NCBI RefSeq assembly: GCF_016641735.1
Contig: NZ_JAEDAO010000001.1
Coordinates: 682,001 to 746,000 of the forward strand
Length of the DNA stretch: 64,000 nucleotides
Origin: Ramlibacter algicola
GTDB taxonomy: Bacteria > Pseudomonadota > Gammaproteobacteria > Burkholderiales > Burkholderiaceae_C
Reading direction: 5' to 3'
Shown in pieces: positions 11,101-19,483 of this stretch. Both the position numbers and the translations under genes were made by a program. The first letter of the stretch is position 1. Each line of letters starts with the position of its first letter. Under the pieces are notes generated by a model that saw only the letters and a list, made by a program, of their open reading frames with translations, was not told the DNA's origin and made no database searches.

Positions 11101-13729
11101 CCAGACCGGCGAGGCCGTGCTTCACTTCGAGTTCGCCAACGGCCGCACGGCGGACGTGCGTGCGTGGCTGCAGTCGCCCGGCCGCGACTGGGTGCTCGTC
11201 GGCTTCGCGGAAGGTACGGTCGGCCACAAGAAGCTGTCGGGCCGCATGGAGGCACTGCAGGATGCCGGTGCCGCCGACCAGCTGTTCGACCAGGACCGCG
11301 TGGCGTTCTACGCCAAGGGCATGATCAAGGGCGAGTACCTGCTGACCGCGGCGTACGACAGCGCGAAGGAGCGCGGCACGGGCAGCAATGCCGCGCTGCG
11401 CCAGGCCATCGACCCGAACCGCTACTACACCCTGTACGGCGATGCGACGTCGCAGCAGTACGATGCCGCCAGCATCCGCAACCTCTACCTGAAGATCGAG
11501 AAGAAGCAGTTCTACCTGCTGTTCGGCGACTTCGACACCGGCCTCACCGTGACCGAGCTCGGGCGCTACACGCGCGTCGTCAACGGCCTCAAGTCCGAAT
11601 ACAAGGGCGACCGCGCGGCCTACACCGCCTTCGCCACTCGCACCGGACAAGGCTTCCTGAAGGACGAGATCCAGGGCGACGGCACGTCCGGCCTCTACCG
11701 CCTGCGCGCCCGCAACATCGTCATGAACTCCGACCGGTTGCGCATCGAGGTGCGCGACCGCTTCCAGTCCGACCGCGTGGTGGCCACGCGCGCACTGACG
11801 CCCTGGCTGGATTACCAGATCGACTACGCGCTGGGCACGGTGCAGTTGCGCGAGCCGCTCAACTCGCGTGACGCGGAATCGAACCCGCAGCTGCTCATCG
11901 CCGAGTACGAGACCGAAGGCGGCGTCGGCGAGGCGTGGACCTATGGCGGCCGCGTGTCGCTGCAAGCCACCGGGCAGCTGGTGGTCGGCGCGACGCGCAT
12001 CCACGAAGGCAACCTGGGCCGCGAAGGCACGCTGACCGCGGCGGACGCGACGCTGCGCATCGACGACAGCACCAAGGCCAGGCTGGAAATCGCCAAGAGC
12101 ACGGCGCAAGGCGACCTGGGTTCGCAGGGCGGCACCGCCTACGTCGCGGAAGTGGTGCACGATGACGGCAAGACGGCCTGGCGCGCCTATGCGCGCGAGC
12201 AGCAGACCGGCTTCGGGCTCGGTCAGCAGTCGGTCGCCGCGCAGGGCCTGCGCAGCGTCGGCGCCGAAGGCCGCGCGAACGCCACCGAGACCGTGCAGGT
12301 GCAGGGCGAGGCGTCGCGCCAGCAGGACCTCGCCAGGGGCGCTGCGCGCGACGTCGTCGAAGGCCGCGCACAGTGGGCCGCGGCGGACCATCTGAAGTTG
12401 CAGGCCGGTGCGCGCGCGATCAAGGAATCGGATGGGCAGGGCGCCGGGTCGTCGACGCAGCAAGCGACGCTGGGCGTCGCTTACGAAGCCATGGAGCAGC
12501 GCCTGGTGCTGCGCGCCAGCACCGACCTCGGCCTGGGCCAGCAGGGCACCAGCAGCACCGCGGCCTATCCCGACCGCCTCGTGCTGGGCGCCGACTACAA
12601 GGTGACGCCGGGCACGACCCTCACGGCGCAGCACGAACTCGCGCAGGGCGAGGGCGTTCGGATCATGACCACCAGCGTCGGCCTTCGCACGCACGCGTGG
12701 GAAGGTGCCGAGGTGAAGGGCAGCGTAGGCAGCCAGGGCACGCTCGACGCCGACCGCCTGTACGCCAGCATGGGGCTGGTGCAGCGCCTGCGGCTGAACG
12801 ACCAATGGACCGCCGACGCCGGCATCGAGCAGACGCGGACGCTGCGCGGCAACGTGCCGGCGGATCCGCTCGGCACCGGCCAGATCCCCGCGTCCGGCGT
12901 GGTGCGGGCGAACTCGCCGGCCGCGTCGATCCCGTCGGGCACCGCGCCGGCCAGCGGCTATGGCCTGGTCGCCGCCGACTTCACCGCGATCACGACCGGC
13001 CTGGCCTACCGCAACGGCGACTGGAGCGGCTCGGGACGCGTCGAATGGCGCACCAGCGACATCGACAAGAAGCTGAACTTGCTGCTCGGCGCGCAGCGCC
13101 GGCTGGCCGATGGCGACACCGTGGCCGCCGGCCTGCAGTGGACCGGGCAGCGCGCGGTGCTCGAGGGCACCACCAACCGCCTGCTGGGCCGGTTGTCGTA
13201 CGCCCATCGCCCCGACCAAGGCTCGTGGATGTGGCTGGACCGGCTGGAGTACGTGCAGGAATCCACCCAGGGCGGCACCTTGGCGGGCCAGCTGTTCACG
13301 CGCAAGTTGATCAACAACTTCAACGCCAACTGGAAGGCGAATGCACGCACGCAGGTCGCGGTGCAGTACAGCGCCAAGTACGTGCGCGAGATGCTGCAGG
13401 ACTTCACCGCCAGCGGCTACACCGACCTGGCCGGCATCGAGGCCCGCTACGACGTCACGCCGAAGATCGACGTGGGCCTGCACGCCGGCGTGCTGCATTC
13501 GTGGGCGACCCAAACCCGCAGCTACCACCTGGGCCTGTCGGTCGGCTACCGGCTGGCCACCAACACCTGGGTGAGCGTGGGCTGGAATGCCCAGGGCTTC
13601 TGGGACGCCGACTTCGCCGGCGCCGAATACCGTGCGAAGGGCCTGTACCTGAACATCCGCGCGAAGTTCGACCAGGACACCTTCGACCTCAACGACCGCG
13701 GGGCGGCTGCCGCCCTGCAAGCCAGGTGA
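8123..13729 (+). CDS. giant exported protein: DUF11 and carboxypeptidase-regulatory-like modules plus C-terminal outer-membrane beta-barrel
   Basis: An 1868-residue protein if started at ATG 8123. Order of parts: hydrophobic export segment (about 40-63, cut near VARA-AL); the cluster motif NTQITNTATASYDVGG; a beta-rich stretch with SdrD-like text near 280; a DUF11 module (about 395-530, LTKTVGKAVASLGDFVPYSV); a carboxypeptidase-regulatory-like module (about 555-620, GVRVLLQDGTFVLTDVEGRW); mixed beta domains; then from about 1040 to the end alternating amphipathic strands like an outer-membrane barrel, ending LNIRAKFDQDTFDL. In-frame GTGs at 8207 and 8225 are alternative starts that give a normal-sized signal peptide. 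It may anchor or export the neighbouring DUF11 proteins. No TonB box is evident. The barrel is inferred from strand pattern only. Confidence 0.8.
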   Translation: MTSLRSTSSATRAAACRGRAGAPGLLDFVPAGLGVRALCAHAQAWLLPALVLFFFLATSVARAALPPNTQITNTATASYDVGGTPIATSGSVTVTTAAGTPAAIQFLTYAPNLPQATAAGATSRPLPVTGCMASGGGWVQQGNPSVPGVGSLNVPGSYLFAPANAYSGRDVAFVQVTDYSANSDPLAVETITVVVSTPSGDNETLRLVETGPSTGVFLGYIPLAAGAAQPGNCTLQAKSNEKLTATYVQAGTSAVATSVALVDPLGLVFDSSTGQPIDGVRVTLVDVVTGSPAQVRGDDGVSIFPSTVVTGSTVTDSGGTVYVLGPGRYQFPRVSAPGTYRLEIQPTLGYRFPSQVADAALQQLPNAPYQLSGISRGGQFMVLPGPPVEADVPLDPGPLGTIDLTKTVGKAVASLGDFVPYSVALSTSSDQPLPGVQLQDRLPPGFRYMPGSARLNDKPLADPVVAGDGRTLLFSLGTLQAKGAATLRYVAAIGPSAKVGPAQNIAQIVGRISSNTSSATVTVQDDLNRSRAILAGQVTVAASCEADAQDPSSRHALAGVRVLLQDGTFVLTDVEGRWHVENLRPGTHVVQVDTTTLPQGMQLRSCEDNSRTGGRDFSQFVNVRGGTLWRADFRFATVASCLRQEVRRHGRDVEVALGSTIAQEAVTATVVLPSGAKVDPASALLDGLPSTSVQVEDGFVVVRLPAQPARWQKRLALRLLDDKPGALKLSVRAQPAGGALVALAPLSLAANATQASECGALPATLPGAAKATASVVAGTAAGDAKAAAAPALIEQLPYDDKWLAAADDRVEWLHPKADFSPALPIVKVAVKHGGRDTIELRVNGVAADPMRYEGTLLSPTGAVALSNWRSVDLRNGENVLEVVVHNPAGQVVLRESRTIHYGVSPTRAEVDEASSRLIADGRTSPVVAVRFLDARGKPVRRGAIGEFSIDAPFAPQQAADAIQREPLAGQLGGRARYEIGENGVALIPLQPTGQTGEAVLHFEFANGRTADVRAWLQSPGRDWVLVGFAEGTVGHKKLSGRMEALQDAGAADQLFDQDRVAFYAKGMIKGEYLLTAAYDSAKERGTGSNAALRQAIDPNRYYTLYGDATSQQYDAASIRNLYLKIEKKQFYLLFGDFDTGLTVTELGRYTRVVNGLKSEYKGDRAAYTAFATRTGQGFLKDEIQGDGTSGLYRLRARNIVMNSDRLRIEVRDRFQSDRVVATRALTPWLDYQIDYALGTVQLREPLNSRDAESNPQLLIAEYETEGGVGEAWTYGGRVSLQATGQLVVGATRIHEGNLGREGTLTAADATLRIDDSTKARLEIAKSTAQGDLGSQGGTAYVAEVVHDDGKTAWRAYAREQQTGFGLGQQSVAAQGLRSVGAEGRANATETVQVQGEASRQQDLARGAARDVVEGRAQWAAADHLKLQAGARAIKESDGQGAGSSTQQATLGVAYEAMEQRLVLRASTDLGLGQQGTSSTAAYPDRLVLGADYKVTPGTTLTAQHELAQGEGVRIMTTSVGLRTHAWEGAEVKGSVGSQGTLDADRLYASMGLVQRLRLNDQWTADAGIEQTRTLRGNVPADPLGTGQIPASGVVRANSPAASIPSGTAPASGYGLVAADFTAITTGLAYRNGDWSGSGRVEWRTSDIDKKLNLLLGAQRRLADGDTVAAGLQWTGQRAVLEGTTNRLLGRLSYAHRPDQGSWMWLDRLEYVQESTQGGTLAGQLFTRKLINNFNANWKANARTQVAVQYSAKYVREMLQDFTASGYTDLAGIEARYDVTPKIDVGLHAGVLHSWATQTRSYHLGLSVGYRLATNTWVSVGWNAQGFWDADFAGAEYRAKGLYLNIRAKFDQDTFDLNDRGAAAALQAR
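8194..8256 (+). repeat. two overlapping hairpins at the 5' end of the giant DUF11 gene
   Basis: Hairpin 1: CCTGCTGG (8194-8201), 8-nt loop, CCAGCAGG (8210-8217). Hairpin 2: a perfect 19-bp stem, 8214-8232 with 8238-8256, loop of 5 nt. The two share bases 8214-8217 and so are mutually exclusive at the base. They cover two in-frame GTG codons (8207, 8225). There is no T-tract, so a simple terminator is unlikely. Control of translation start or of differential expression within the operon is an inference. Confidence 0.85.
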
Positions 13730-13731
13730 CC

Positions 13732-15387
13732 ATGGATTCCGTGACCACTCCCTTCCAGAAGTGCCTCCGCAGGTTGGTGCTCCTCCTGCTGCTATCGCTC
13801 GCCGGAACCGGCGCCTTCGCGCAGCAGGTGATCCACGGCGCCAACTGCGCTGGCGACCGGTTCGGCAGCGACCTGACCTGCAATGCGAACGACGTCTCGA
13901 TCACGCAGATCTCCATCAACCGCAACTACTACCCGGGCGTGAACGTGACGCCGCAGGCGAACCTGCTCACGGGCGCAGGCTGTGTCGGCGGAACCAACAT
14001 CGTCGCCAACCTCAACGTGACGGTGCAGTTCTCTCAACCCGACCGCTATGACATCGGCATCTTCCTTGCCGAAGACGGCGGCAATCCGCAATTGCTTCGC
14101 TCCGGCGGCGGGGCCCAGTCGTGCACGGTGTCGATCCTTCCGCGCAATGCCGCCACCGGTGGCACGATCCCGAATCCCTTCGGCGCCGGGACGGTCCCGT
14201 CGCCGTTCCTCAACCTGAACAACTCGACGGGTGCTTACTGCGGCGACGGGAACGGCACGATCCCCTCGGCAGCCTACGCTGCGGCCACCGGGGCTGCGAC
14301 CAACACCGGCACCGCCACCTTCGTCGTCTACGACGTGCCGATCCCGTGCACCGCGAACGGGGCCACGAGCACCGGGAAGCTCAACGTCCCCTTCGTGGTG
14401 TCCTGGTCCCAGCTCGCCGGCAACGCCTGCACGTCGCCGAACGACGCCGTGCCCGGCACCAAGTCCAAGTGCAACGCGCCCAGCGGCACGCTGGCGGAAG
14501 TCGACGTCGTCGCGCTGCCCGTCGTGGCCAAGACCAACGGCGTCAGCAGCGTGAGCGTCGGCGACACGACCACGTACACCATCACCGTGGCCAACACGAC
14601 CGGCGCCAACATCGCGTCGCAGGTGATCAAGGACCCGAGCATCACGGGCCTGTCGGTCAGCAGCGTGAGTTGCTCGGCCGCGGGCAGCGTGTCCTGCCCC
14701 GCCGTCACCACTTCGACGTTCGCGTCCGGCGTCACGGTCAACAACATGTCCAACGCCAGCACGCTCACGTTCACGGTGAGCGGCAAGTACACCTCCACCG
14801 GGACGAGCACGGCGACCTGGGTGCCTGCCGCCGGCAGCCAGATCGTGAACACGGCGACGTCCACCGTCGGCGGTGCGTCCAACTCCGCGATCGACTCGGA
14901 CACCATCTACTACCCCAGCCTGTCGACGAAGAAGACGGTGTCCGCCATCAGCGACCCGGTGCGCGGGCTGGTGGCCAACGCCCTGTCCATCCCCGGCTCG
15001 GTGGCCCAGTACAGCATCGCGATCACGAACAGCGACACCGTCGGCAAGGTGGACGCCGACACGCTGCAGGTGGACGACGCGATCCCGGCCAGGACCTACC
15101 TGTACTACCAGCTTTCGACCGGCGCGACCAATTGCACGGCCGTCGGCGCGCCGGTGAGCCTGGCCGCCGGCGCGAGCGGGTTGAGCCTCGTCGCTGCCGA
15201 CGTGCAGTACTCGTCGAACAACGGCGCCGCCTGGACGGCGACGCCGACATGGACCTTCGTCGGTGCCTCGGGCACGCAGCCCCCCGGCTGCTACGCGGCC
15301 AACATCACCAACGTCCGCGCCAAGCCCAAGGGCCGGATGGCGGCGAACAGCAGTTTCACGCTGAACTTCAACGTGCTGCTGCAATAG
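13732..15387 (+). CDS. exported DUF11-type protein (last gene of cluster)
   Basis: A 551-residue secreted protein. A signal peptide (cut near GAFA-QQ) is followed by a cysteine-containing N-terminal domain ([20 protein letters not shown], then a repeated polar region to about residue 255). Two DUF11-like modules then follow ([21 protein letters not shown] and [20 protein letters not shown]) and a C-terminal strand ([12 protein letters not shown]). The ATG is only 2 nt after the giant gene's stop, with AGGTGA as ribosome site, so translation is likely coupled. The N-terminal domain resembles lectin- or adhesin-like beta domains often linked to DUF11, but no fold can be assigned from sequence. 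The end overlaps convergent ribB by 20 nt. Confidence 0.78.
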   Translation: MDSVTTPFQKCLRRLVLLLLLSLAGTGAFAQQVIHGANCAGDRFGSDLTCNANDVSITQISINRNYYPGVNVTPQANLLTGAGCVGGTNIVANLNVTVQFSQPDRYDIGIFLAEDGGNPQLLRSGGGAQSCTVSILPRNAATGGTIPNPFGAGTVPSPFLNLNNSTGAYCGDGNGTIPSAAYAAATGAATNTGTATFVVYDVPIPCTANGATSTGKLNVPFVVSWSQLAGNACTSPNDAVPGTKSKCNAPSGTLAEVDVVALPVVAKTNGVSSVSVGDTTTYTITVANTTGANIASQVIKDPSITGLSVSSVSCSAAGSVSCPAVTTSTFASGVTVNNMSNASTLTFTVSGKYTSTGTSTATWVPAAGSQIVNTATSTVGGASNSAIDSDTIYYPSLSTKKTVSAISDPVRGLVANALSIPGSVAQYSIAITNSDTVGKVDADTLQVDDAIPARTYLYYQLSTGATNCTAVGAPVSLAAGASGLSLVAADVQYSSNNGAAWTATPTWTFVGASGTQPPGCYAANITNVRAKPKGRMAANSSFTLNFNVLLQ

Positions 15388-16030
15388 CGCGCGGGTTCCG
15401 TCTCCGCCACTCCACGATCGCCTGCACCGTGGTCACCGGCATCCCATGCCGCTGCGCGAACGCGGCCACCTCCGGCCCACGCGCCATGCTGCCGTCGGGA
15501 TTCATCAGTTCGCACAGCACCGCGGCCGGTTGCAAGCCGGCCAGCCGCGCGAGGTCGACGGACGCTTCGGTGTGACCCTCCCGCTCGAGCACGCCGCCCG
15601 GGCGCGCGACCAGCGGGAACACGTGCCCGGGGCTGACGATCTCGCTGTTCTCCAGCGTCGAGCGAAGCGCGCACTGGATGGTCTGCACCCGGTCGATGGC
15701 GGAGACGCCGGTGGTCACGCCGTGCGACGCCTCGATCGATTGCGTGAACGCCGTCGCATAACGCGAGCGGTTGACTTCGACCATCGGCCGCAGCTTGAGC
15801 GCGCCGGCCTTGTCCGGCAGCAGGCACAGGCACACGATGCCGCTGCCTTCGCGGATCAGCATCGCCATGGCTTCGGGCGTGACGAGTTCCGCGGCGCACA
15901 CGAGGTCGGCCTCGTTCTCGCGGCCGGCGTCGTCCATCACGAGCACGGGGCGGCCGGACCGCACCGCGTCGAGCACGGCCGGCATCGGCGCGAGGTCGAT
16001 CGCGGCGGGGGAGGGGGAAAGGACTGTCAT
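15368..16030 (-). CDS. ribB: 3,4-dihydroxy-2-butanone-4-phosphate synthase
   Basis: Makes the four-carbon precursor of the riboflavin xylene ring from ribulose-5-phosphate. The 220-residue product is a stand-alone RibB without a fused GTP cyclohydrolase II. The family signature [11 protein letters not shown] (acidic metal-binding residues) lies near residue 35; [31 protein letters not shown] carries the second conserved segment with the catalytic His-Thr-Glu. AGGAG 8 nt before the ATG at 16030 decides the start over an upstream in-frame codon at 16054. An FMN riboswitch lies 115 nt upstream. The tail overlaps the convergent DUF11 gene by 20 nt. Confidence 0.96.
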   Translation of the reverse strand: MTVLSPSPAAIDLAPMPAVLDAVRSGRPVLVMDDAGRENEADLVCAAELVTPEAMAMLIREGSGIVCLCLLPDKAGALKLRPMVEVNRSRYATAFTQSIEASHGVTTGVSAIDRVQTIQCALRSTLENSEIVSPGHVFPLVARPGGVLEREGHTEASVDLARLAGLQPAAVLCELMNPDGSMARGPEVAAFAQRHGMPVTTVQAIVEWRRRNPRAIAAAR

Positions 16031-16145
16031 TGAAACGCTCCTGTTGGTGGACAAAAACGCTTCAAGGCTTGCGGGAACGCCGCCACCCGCGCGCGGACGT
16101 GCGTGCGGCAGCCATCACGCGCGCACCCTGCGGCGCGCACGCGAA

Positions 16146-16283
16146 TCTTCTTCCATCCGGACTGTGACCGTCGGCCCCGGCATTCGACCGGGTCTGCTGA
16201 CCCTGCGACTCGCGTCGCGGGCGCTCGCGGGCTCGTGGCTTTCGCCACCTACCGCCGGTGGGGACTTCCACCCCGCCCTGAAG
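16146..16283 (-). promoter_or_regulatory. FMN riboswitch (RFN element)
   Basis: On the minus strand the conserved 5' part GGCGGGGTGGAAGTCCCCAC with CCGGCGGTAGG (about 16277-16247) and the 3' part CCGACGGTCACAGTCCGGATG ending in GAAGAAGA (about 16172-16146) match the RFN consensus. The variable helix GTGGCGAAAGCCAC lies in between. It would sense FMN and repress ribB. A run of five T lies about 90 nt downstream near 16051, but no convincing terminator stem was found, so translational control is equally possible. Confidence 0.96.
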
Positions 16284-16366
16284 ACGCCCCCATGCTAGGC
16301 CAACGCACGGCGTGCGCAGTCACGCGTGCGTCACGACGACTTTCGTCGTCACTGCGCGCCCGCACC

Positions 16367-16372
16367 TATAGT
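16367..16372 (+). promoter_or_regulatory. -10 box of a probable leaderless promoter
   Basis: TATAGT lies 7 nt before the ATG of the DMT transporter at 16380, leaving no room for a ribosome site. It belongs to the leaderless-type pattern seen at several genes in this window. Confidence 0.5.
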
Positions 16373-16379
16373 GCCGGGC

Positions 16380-17321
16380 ATGGGAAGTCGTGGTCGCGTT
16401 GCCGACAGGAACCTGCTGGCGCGCCGCGCGGCGGTCGTGCAGTGGCGCTTCTCGCGCCTGGACGGTGCGGTCCGCGCCTTGATGTGGTCGGGCCTGTCCG
16501 GTTTCCTCTTCGTGGTGCTCAACACGGTGATGCGTGGCTTGTCGATCACGCTCGGCACCCACGAGACCCAATGCCTGCGCTACGTGATGGGGCTGGTCGT
16601 GATGCTGCCGCTGGTCGCGCGCAGCGGCCTGCGTTCGTACTGGCCGAAGAACGTCGTCGGCCAGTTCACGCGCGGCGGCGTGCACACGCTGGGCTTGCTG
16701 CTGTGGTTCGCCGCGGTGCCCTTCATCACGGTCGCCGACATCACGGCGATCGGCTTCACGACGCCGATCTTCATCATGCTCGGCGCGGTGCTGGTGTTCA
16801 AGGAACCGATGCGCTGGCAGCGCTGGCTGGCGGCGGCGATCGGCTTCGGTGGCGTGTTGCTGGTGGTGGCGCCCCAACTCACGGGTGGCGGCGGCTACTA
16901 CACGCTCGTGATGCTCGCGTCGTCACCAGTGTTCGCGGCCTCGTTCCTCATGACCAAGGCGCTCACGCGCTACGAACGGCCGGAAGTGATCGTGCTGTGG
17001 CAGTCGATCAGCGTGGCGTTGCTCAGCCTGCCGTTCGCCTTGACGCACTGGGTGTGGCCGAGCGCGTCGCAATGGCTGCTGTACCTGCTCTGCGGGCTGC
17101 TGGGCAGCAGTGCGCACTACTGCCTGACGCGCTCCTACGCGGCCGCCGACATCTCCGCGACGCAATCGGTGAAGTTCCTCGACCTGGTGTGGGCCGCGCT
17201 GGTGGGCTGGCTGGCGTTCGGCGACACGCCGCCCAACTCCACGCTCATCGGCGGCGTGGTGATCTGCGCGTCGACGGTGTGGATCGCGCGGCGCGAAGCG
17301 CGCGGCCGCGCGCCGGCCTGA
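16380..17321 (+). CDS. DMT-superfamily (EamA) transporter
   Basis: Inner-membrane metabolite transporter of the drug/metabolite family, 313 residues with about ten predicted membrane segments in two EamA repeats. The first repeat contains VADITAIGFTTPIFIMLGAVLVFKEP, the typical EamA helix with a terminal Glu-Pro. The second contains AADISATQSVKFLDLVWAALVGWLAFGD. Substrate cannot be read from sequence; some relatives export amino acids or nucleobases. The ATG at 16380 was preferred over GTG 16326 because of the TATAGT box 7 nt upstream. It stands alone, divergent from the ribB riboswitch, and its stop abuts the convergent 5'-nucleotidase stop with no intervening base. Confidence 0.85.
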   Translation: MGSRGRVADRNLLARRAAVVQWRFSRLDGAVRALMWSGLSGFLFVVLNTVMRGLSITLGTHETQCLRYVMGLVVMLPLVARSGLRSYWPKNVVGQFTRGGVHTLGLLLWFAAVPFITVADITAIGFTTPIFIMLGAVLVFKEPMRWQRWLAAAIGFGGVLLVVAPQLTGGGGYYTLVMLASSPVFAASFLMTKALTRYERPEVIVLWQSISVALLSLPFALTHWVWPSASQWLLYLLCGLLGSSAHYCLTRSYAAADISATQSVKFLDLVWAALVGWLAFGDTPPNSTLIGGVVICASTVWIARREARGRAPA

Positions 17322-18218
17322 TCACCCGTTGGTGATGCCGCCGGCGACGTGGCCGGCCGGGACGTGCCGCGCCGCCTGGTCGACGTGCCGCGTCTGGTCG
17401 TCGAAGAAGAAGTCGGGCTCGAACTCGCGCAGGAACTCGCCCTTGGGCAGCCCGCCCAGGAACATCGCCTCGTCGACGTGGATGTTCCAGTGCATCAGCG
17501 TGCGGATGGCGCGTTCGTGCGCGGGCGCGCTGCGCGCCGTGACCAGCGCGGTGCGGATCTTCATCGCCGGCGTGCCGCTGGCCTGCAACCGGTGCAGCGC
17601 CTGCAGGAACGGCTTGAACGGCCCATCGGGCAGGGGCTGCAGCGCCTTCTCGCTCTCGTGGCGCTGGAAGGCGTCGAGGCCGCCGTCCTGGAACACGCGC
17701 TCGGCCTGGTCGGAGAACAGCACGGCGTCGCCGTCGAAGGCGATGCGCACCTCGTTCGGGTAGTTGTCGCCGGCGAGCACCGATTCCATCAACACGCGCG
17801 CCGCCGGGAAACCGGCCGCGAGCGCCTCGCGCACATCGTCCGCGTTGGCGGACAGGAACAACTTGGCCTGCAACGGCTTGAGGTAGCGGAACGGCGAGCG
17901 GCCCTGCGTGAACACGCCGCGCTCGATGCGGATCTCGTTGGCGCGGCCGGAGCGGAACACGCGCATGCCGGACACCGGATCGTTGCGCGACAGGATGACC
18001 ACCTCGACGCGCTCCGTGCTGGCGTCGTTGAACGCGAGCAGCTTGCGCACCAGCGAGAACGCGATGCCCGGCCGGGCCGGTTGCTCCAGGCGCTCCAGCT
18101 GCGCGGCCATGTACGCCTGCGGATTGCCGCTTTCGAAGATGCGGTTTTCTTCCTCGAAGTCGAACAGCGCGCGCGACGAGATGGCCACCACCAGCTTGTC
18201 GTCGGTGAACACGCTCAT
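17322..18218 (-). CDS. cytosolic 5'-nucleotidase family protein
   Basis: A 298-residue protein matching the bacterial 5'-nucleotidase family (Pfam 5-nucleotidase type). These enzymes dephosphorylate nucleoside monophosphates. The Asp-box VRIAFDGDAVLFSDQAE lies near residue 165, and FEPDFFFDDQTRH near the C-terminus supplies the second acidic cluster. The ATG overlaps the gspF-like stop as TGATG, so the two genes are translationally coupled. The frame opens slightly upstream (18230), but the coupled ATG is preferred. The link of a nucleotidase with a type II secretion gene has no clear meaning. No signal peptide. Confidence 0.85.
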   Translation of the reverse strand: MSVFTDDKLVVAISSRALFDFEEENRIFESGNPQAYMAAQLERLEQPARPGIAFSLVRKLLAFNDASTERVEVVILSRNDPVSGMRVFRSGRANEIRIERGVFTQGRSPFRYLKPLQAKLFLSANADDVREALAAGFPAARVLMESVLAGDNYPNEVRIAFDGDAVLFSDQAERVFQDGGLDAFQRHESEKALQPLPDGPFKPFLQALHRLQASGTPAMKIRTALVTARSAPAHERAIRTLMHWNIHVDEAMFLGGLPKGEFLREFEPDFFFDDQTRHVDQAARHVPAGHVAGGITNG

Positions 18219-19435
18219 CAGCGGACCCACTGGTTCAGCTGGATGATCGGCAGCAGCACGGCCAGCACGATCAGCATGACGATCAAGCCCATGCCGACGA
18301 TCAGCAGCGGCTCGAGGATGGTCGCCAGCGCCATCGCGCGGCGCTGCACCTCGTTGCCCAGCTGCTGCGCGGCGCGCTGCAGCATCTGCGGCAACTGGCC
18401 GGTCTGCTCGCCCAGGCGGGCGAACATCGGCAGCAGCCCGGGGAAGCGCTTCTTCTGCGCCAGCGCCGAGGCGAGCGGCGCGCCTTCACGCACGAGCACA
18501 ATCGCGTCGAGGGCGTCGGCGCGCATGGCCCGGTTGCCGAGCGTTTGCGCAGCCGCCTGCAGCGCGCGCAGGATCGGCACGCCCGCGGCCGTCAGCATCG
18601 CCAGCGTGCTGCCGAACTGCGCGCTGTTGTAGCCGCGCGAGAGCCGGCCCACCAGCGGCAGTTCCAGCCAGGCTGCATCGAAGCGTTCGCGGAAGCCGGC
18701 ATTGCGCAGCATCAGCCGCAAGGCCGTCACGCCACCGGCGATCACCACCGCGAGCAGCCACCACCAGTTCCGCACGAAGGCGCTGATCGCCAACATCGCG
18801 ACGGTCAGGAACGGCAGCGCGCGCTTGGTGCCGGCGAACACGCTGGCCACCTGCGGCACCACGTAGGTGACGAGGAACACCACGATGAACAGCGCGACCA
18901 GCGTCACGATCGCGGGATACAGCGCCGCGCCGATCAGGCGCGCCCGCAGCGCCTGCTGGTTCTCCAGGTCGTCGGCCAGGCGCTCCAGCACCATGCCGAG
19001 GTGGCCGCCCTGTTCGCCGGCGCCGACGACGGCGATGTAGATGTCCGAGAACTCGCGCGGGTAATGCGACAGCGCGGACGCGAACGTCGAGCCGGCATTG
19101 ACCTCGGCGCGCAGCGCGGCGACCAGTTGCCGTTCCTCGTCGCGGTCGGCTTCTTCGGCCAGCGCGGTCAGGGCACGCTCGAGCTGCAGGCCGGACCCGA
19201 CCAGGCCCGCCAATTGGCGGGTCCAGACGGTGAGGCCGGTGCCGCCGAACACGCGCCGCTTCCAGCGCGACCCCGCGGTGCCCGGCGCCGAGTCGCCGCC
19301 CACCGGCTGCACCTGCATCGGGATGAGCGACTGCGCGCGCAACTGCCCGCGCGCGGCCTTGGCCGTGTCGGCCTCCAGCACGCCGCGCCGGGTCTGGCCC
19401 TGGGCATCCAGGGCCTCGAAGGTGTACGCAGGCAT
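18218..19435 (-). CDS. type II secretion / type IV pilus inner-membrane protein, GspF/PilC family
   Basis: A 405-residue polytopic platform protein. It starts MPAYTFEALDAQGQTRRG, the classical GspF N-terminus, and carries two T2SSF repeats: FASALSHYPREFSDIYIAVVGAGEQGG near 115 and VREGAPLASALAQKKRFPGLLPMFARLGEQTGQL near 315. Membrane segments lie at about 170-200, 215-235 and 370-400. GspF normally links the secretion ATPase to the pseudopilus assembly. No gspE, gspG or gspD is adjacent, so this is an orphan here; the rest may lie elsewhere. It is followed by a coupled 5'-nucleotidase gene. GspF and PilC cannot be told apart without the partner genes. Confidence 0.9.
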   Translation of the reverse strand: MPAYTFEALDAQGQTRRGVLEADTAKAARGQLRAQSLIPMQVQPVGGDSAPGTAGSRWKRRVFGGTGLTVWTRQLAGLVGSGLQLERALTALAEEADRDEERQLVAALRAEVNAGSTFASALSHYPREFSDIYIAVVGAGEQGGHLGMVLERLADDLENQQALRARLIGAALYPAIVTLVALFIVVFLVTYVVPQVASVFAGTKRALPFLTVAMLAISAFVRNWWWLLAVVIAGGVTALRLMLRNAGFRERFDAAWLELPLVGRLSRGYNSAQFGSTLAMLTAAGVPILRALQAAAQTLGNRAMRADALDAIVLVREGAPLASALAQKKRFPGLLPMFARLGEQTGQLPQMLQRAAQQLGNEVQRRAMALATILEPLLIVGMGLIVMLIVLAVLLPIIQLNQWVR

Positions 19436-19483
19436 GCGCCGGATTATGGCCGCGCGTGCAGCGCGGCGGTGGCGCCGGGCCGT

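Noticed and set aside
10862..13720. 952-residue minus-strand open frame
   Set aside because: It is antisense to the beta-barrel part of the giant DUF11 protein. Long antisense frames arise from GC-rich third positions; its text is Arg/His/Val-rich without domains.
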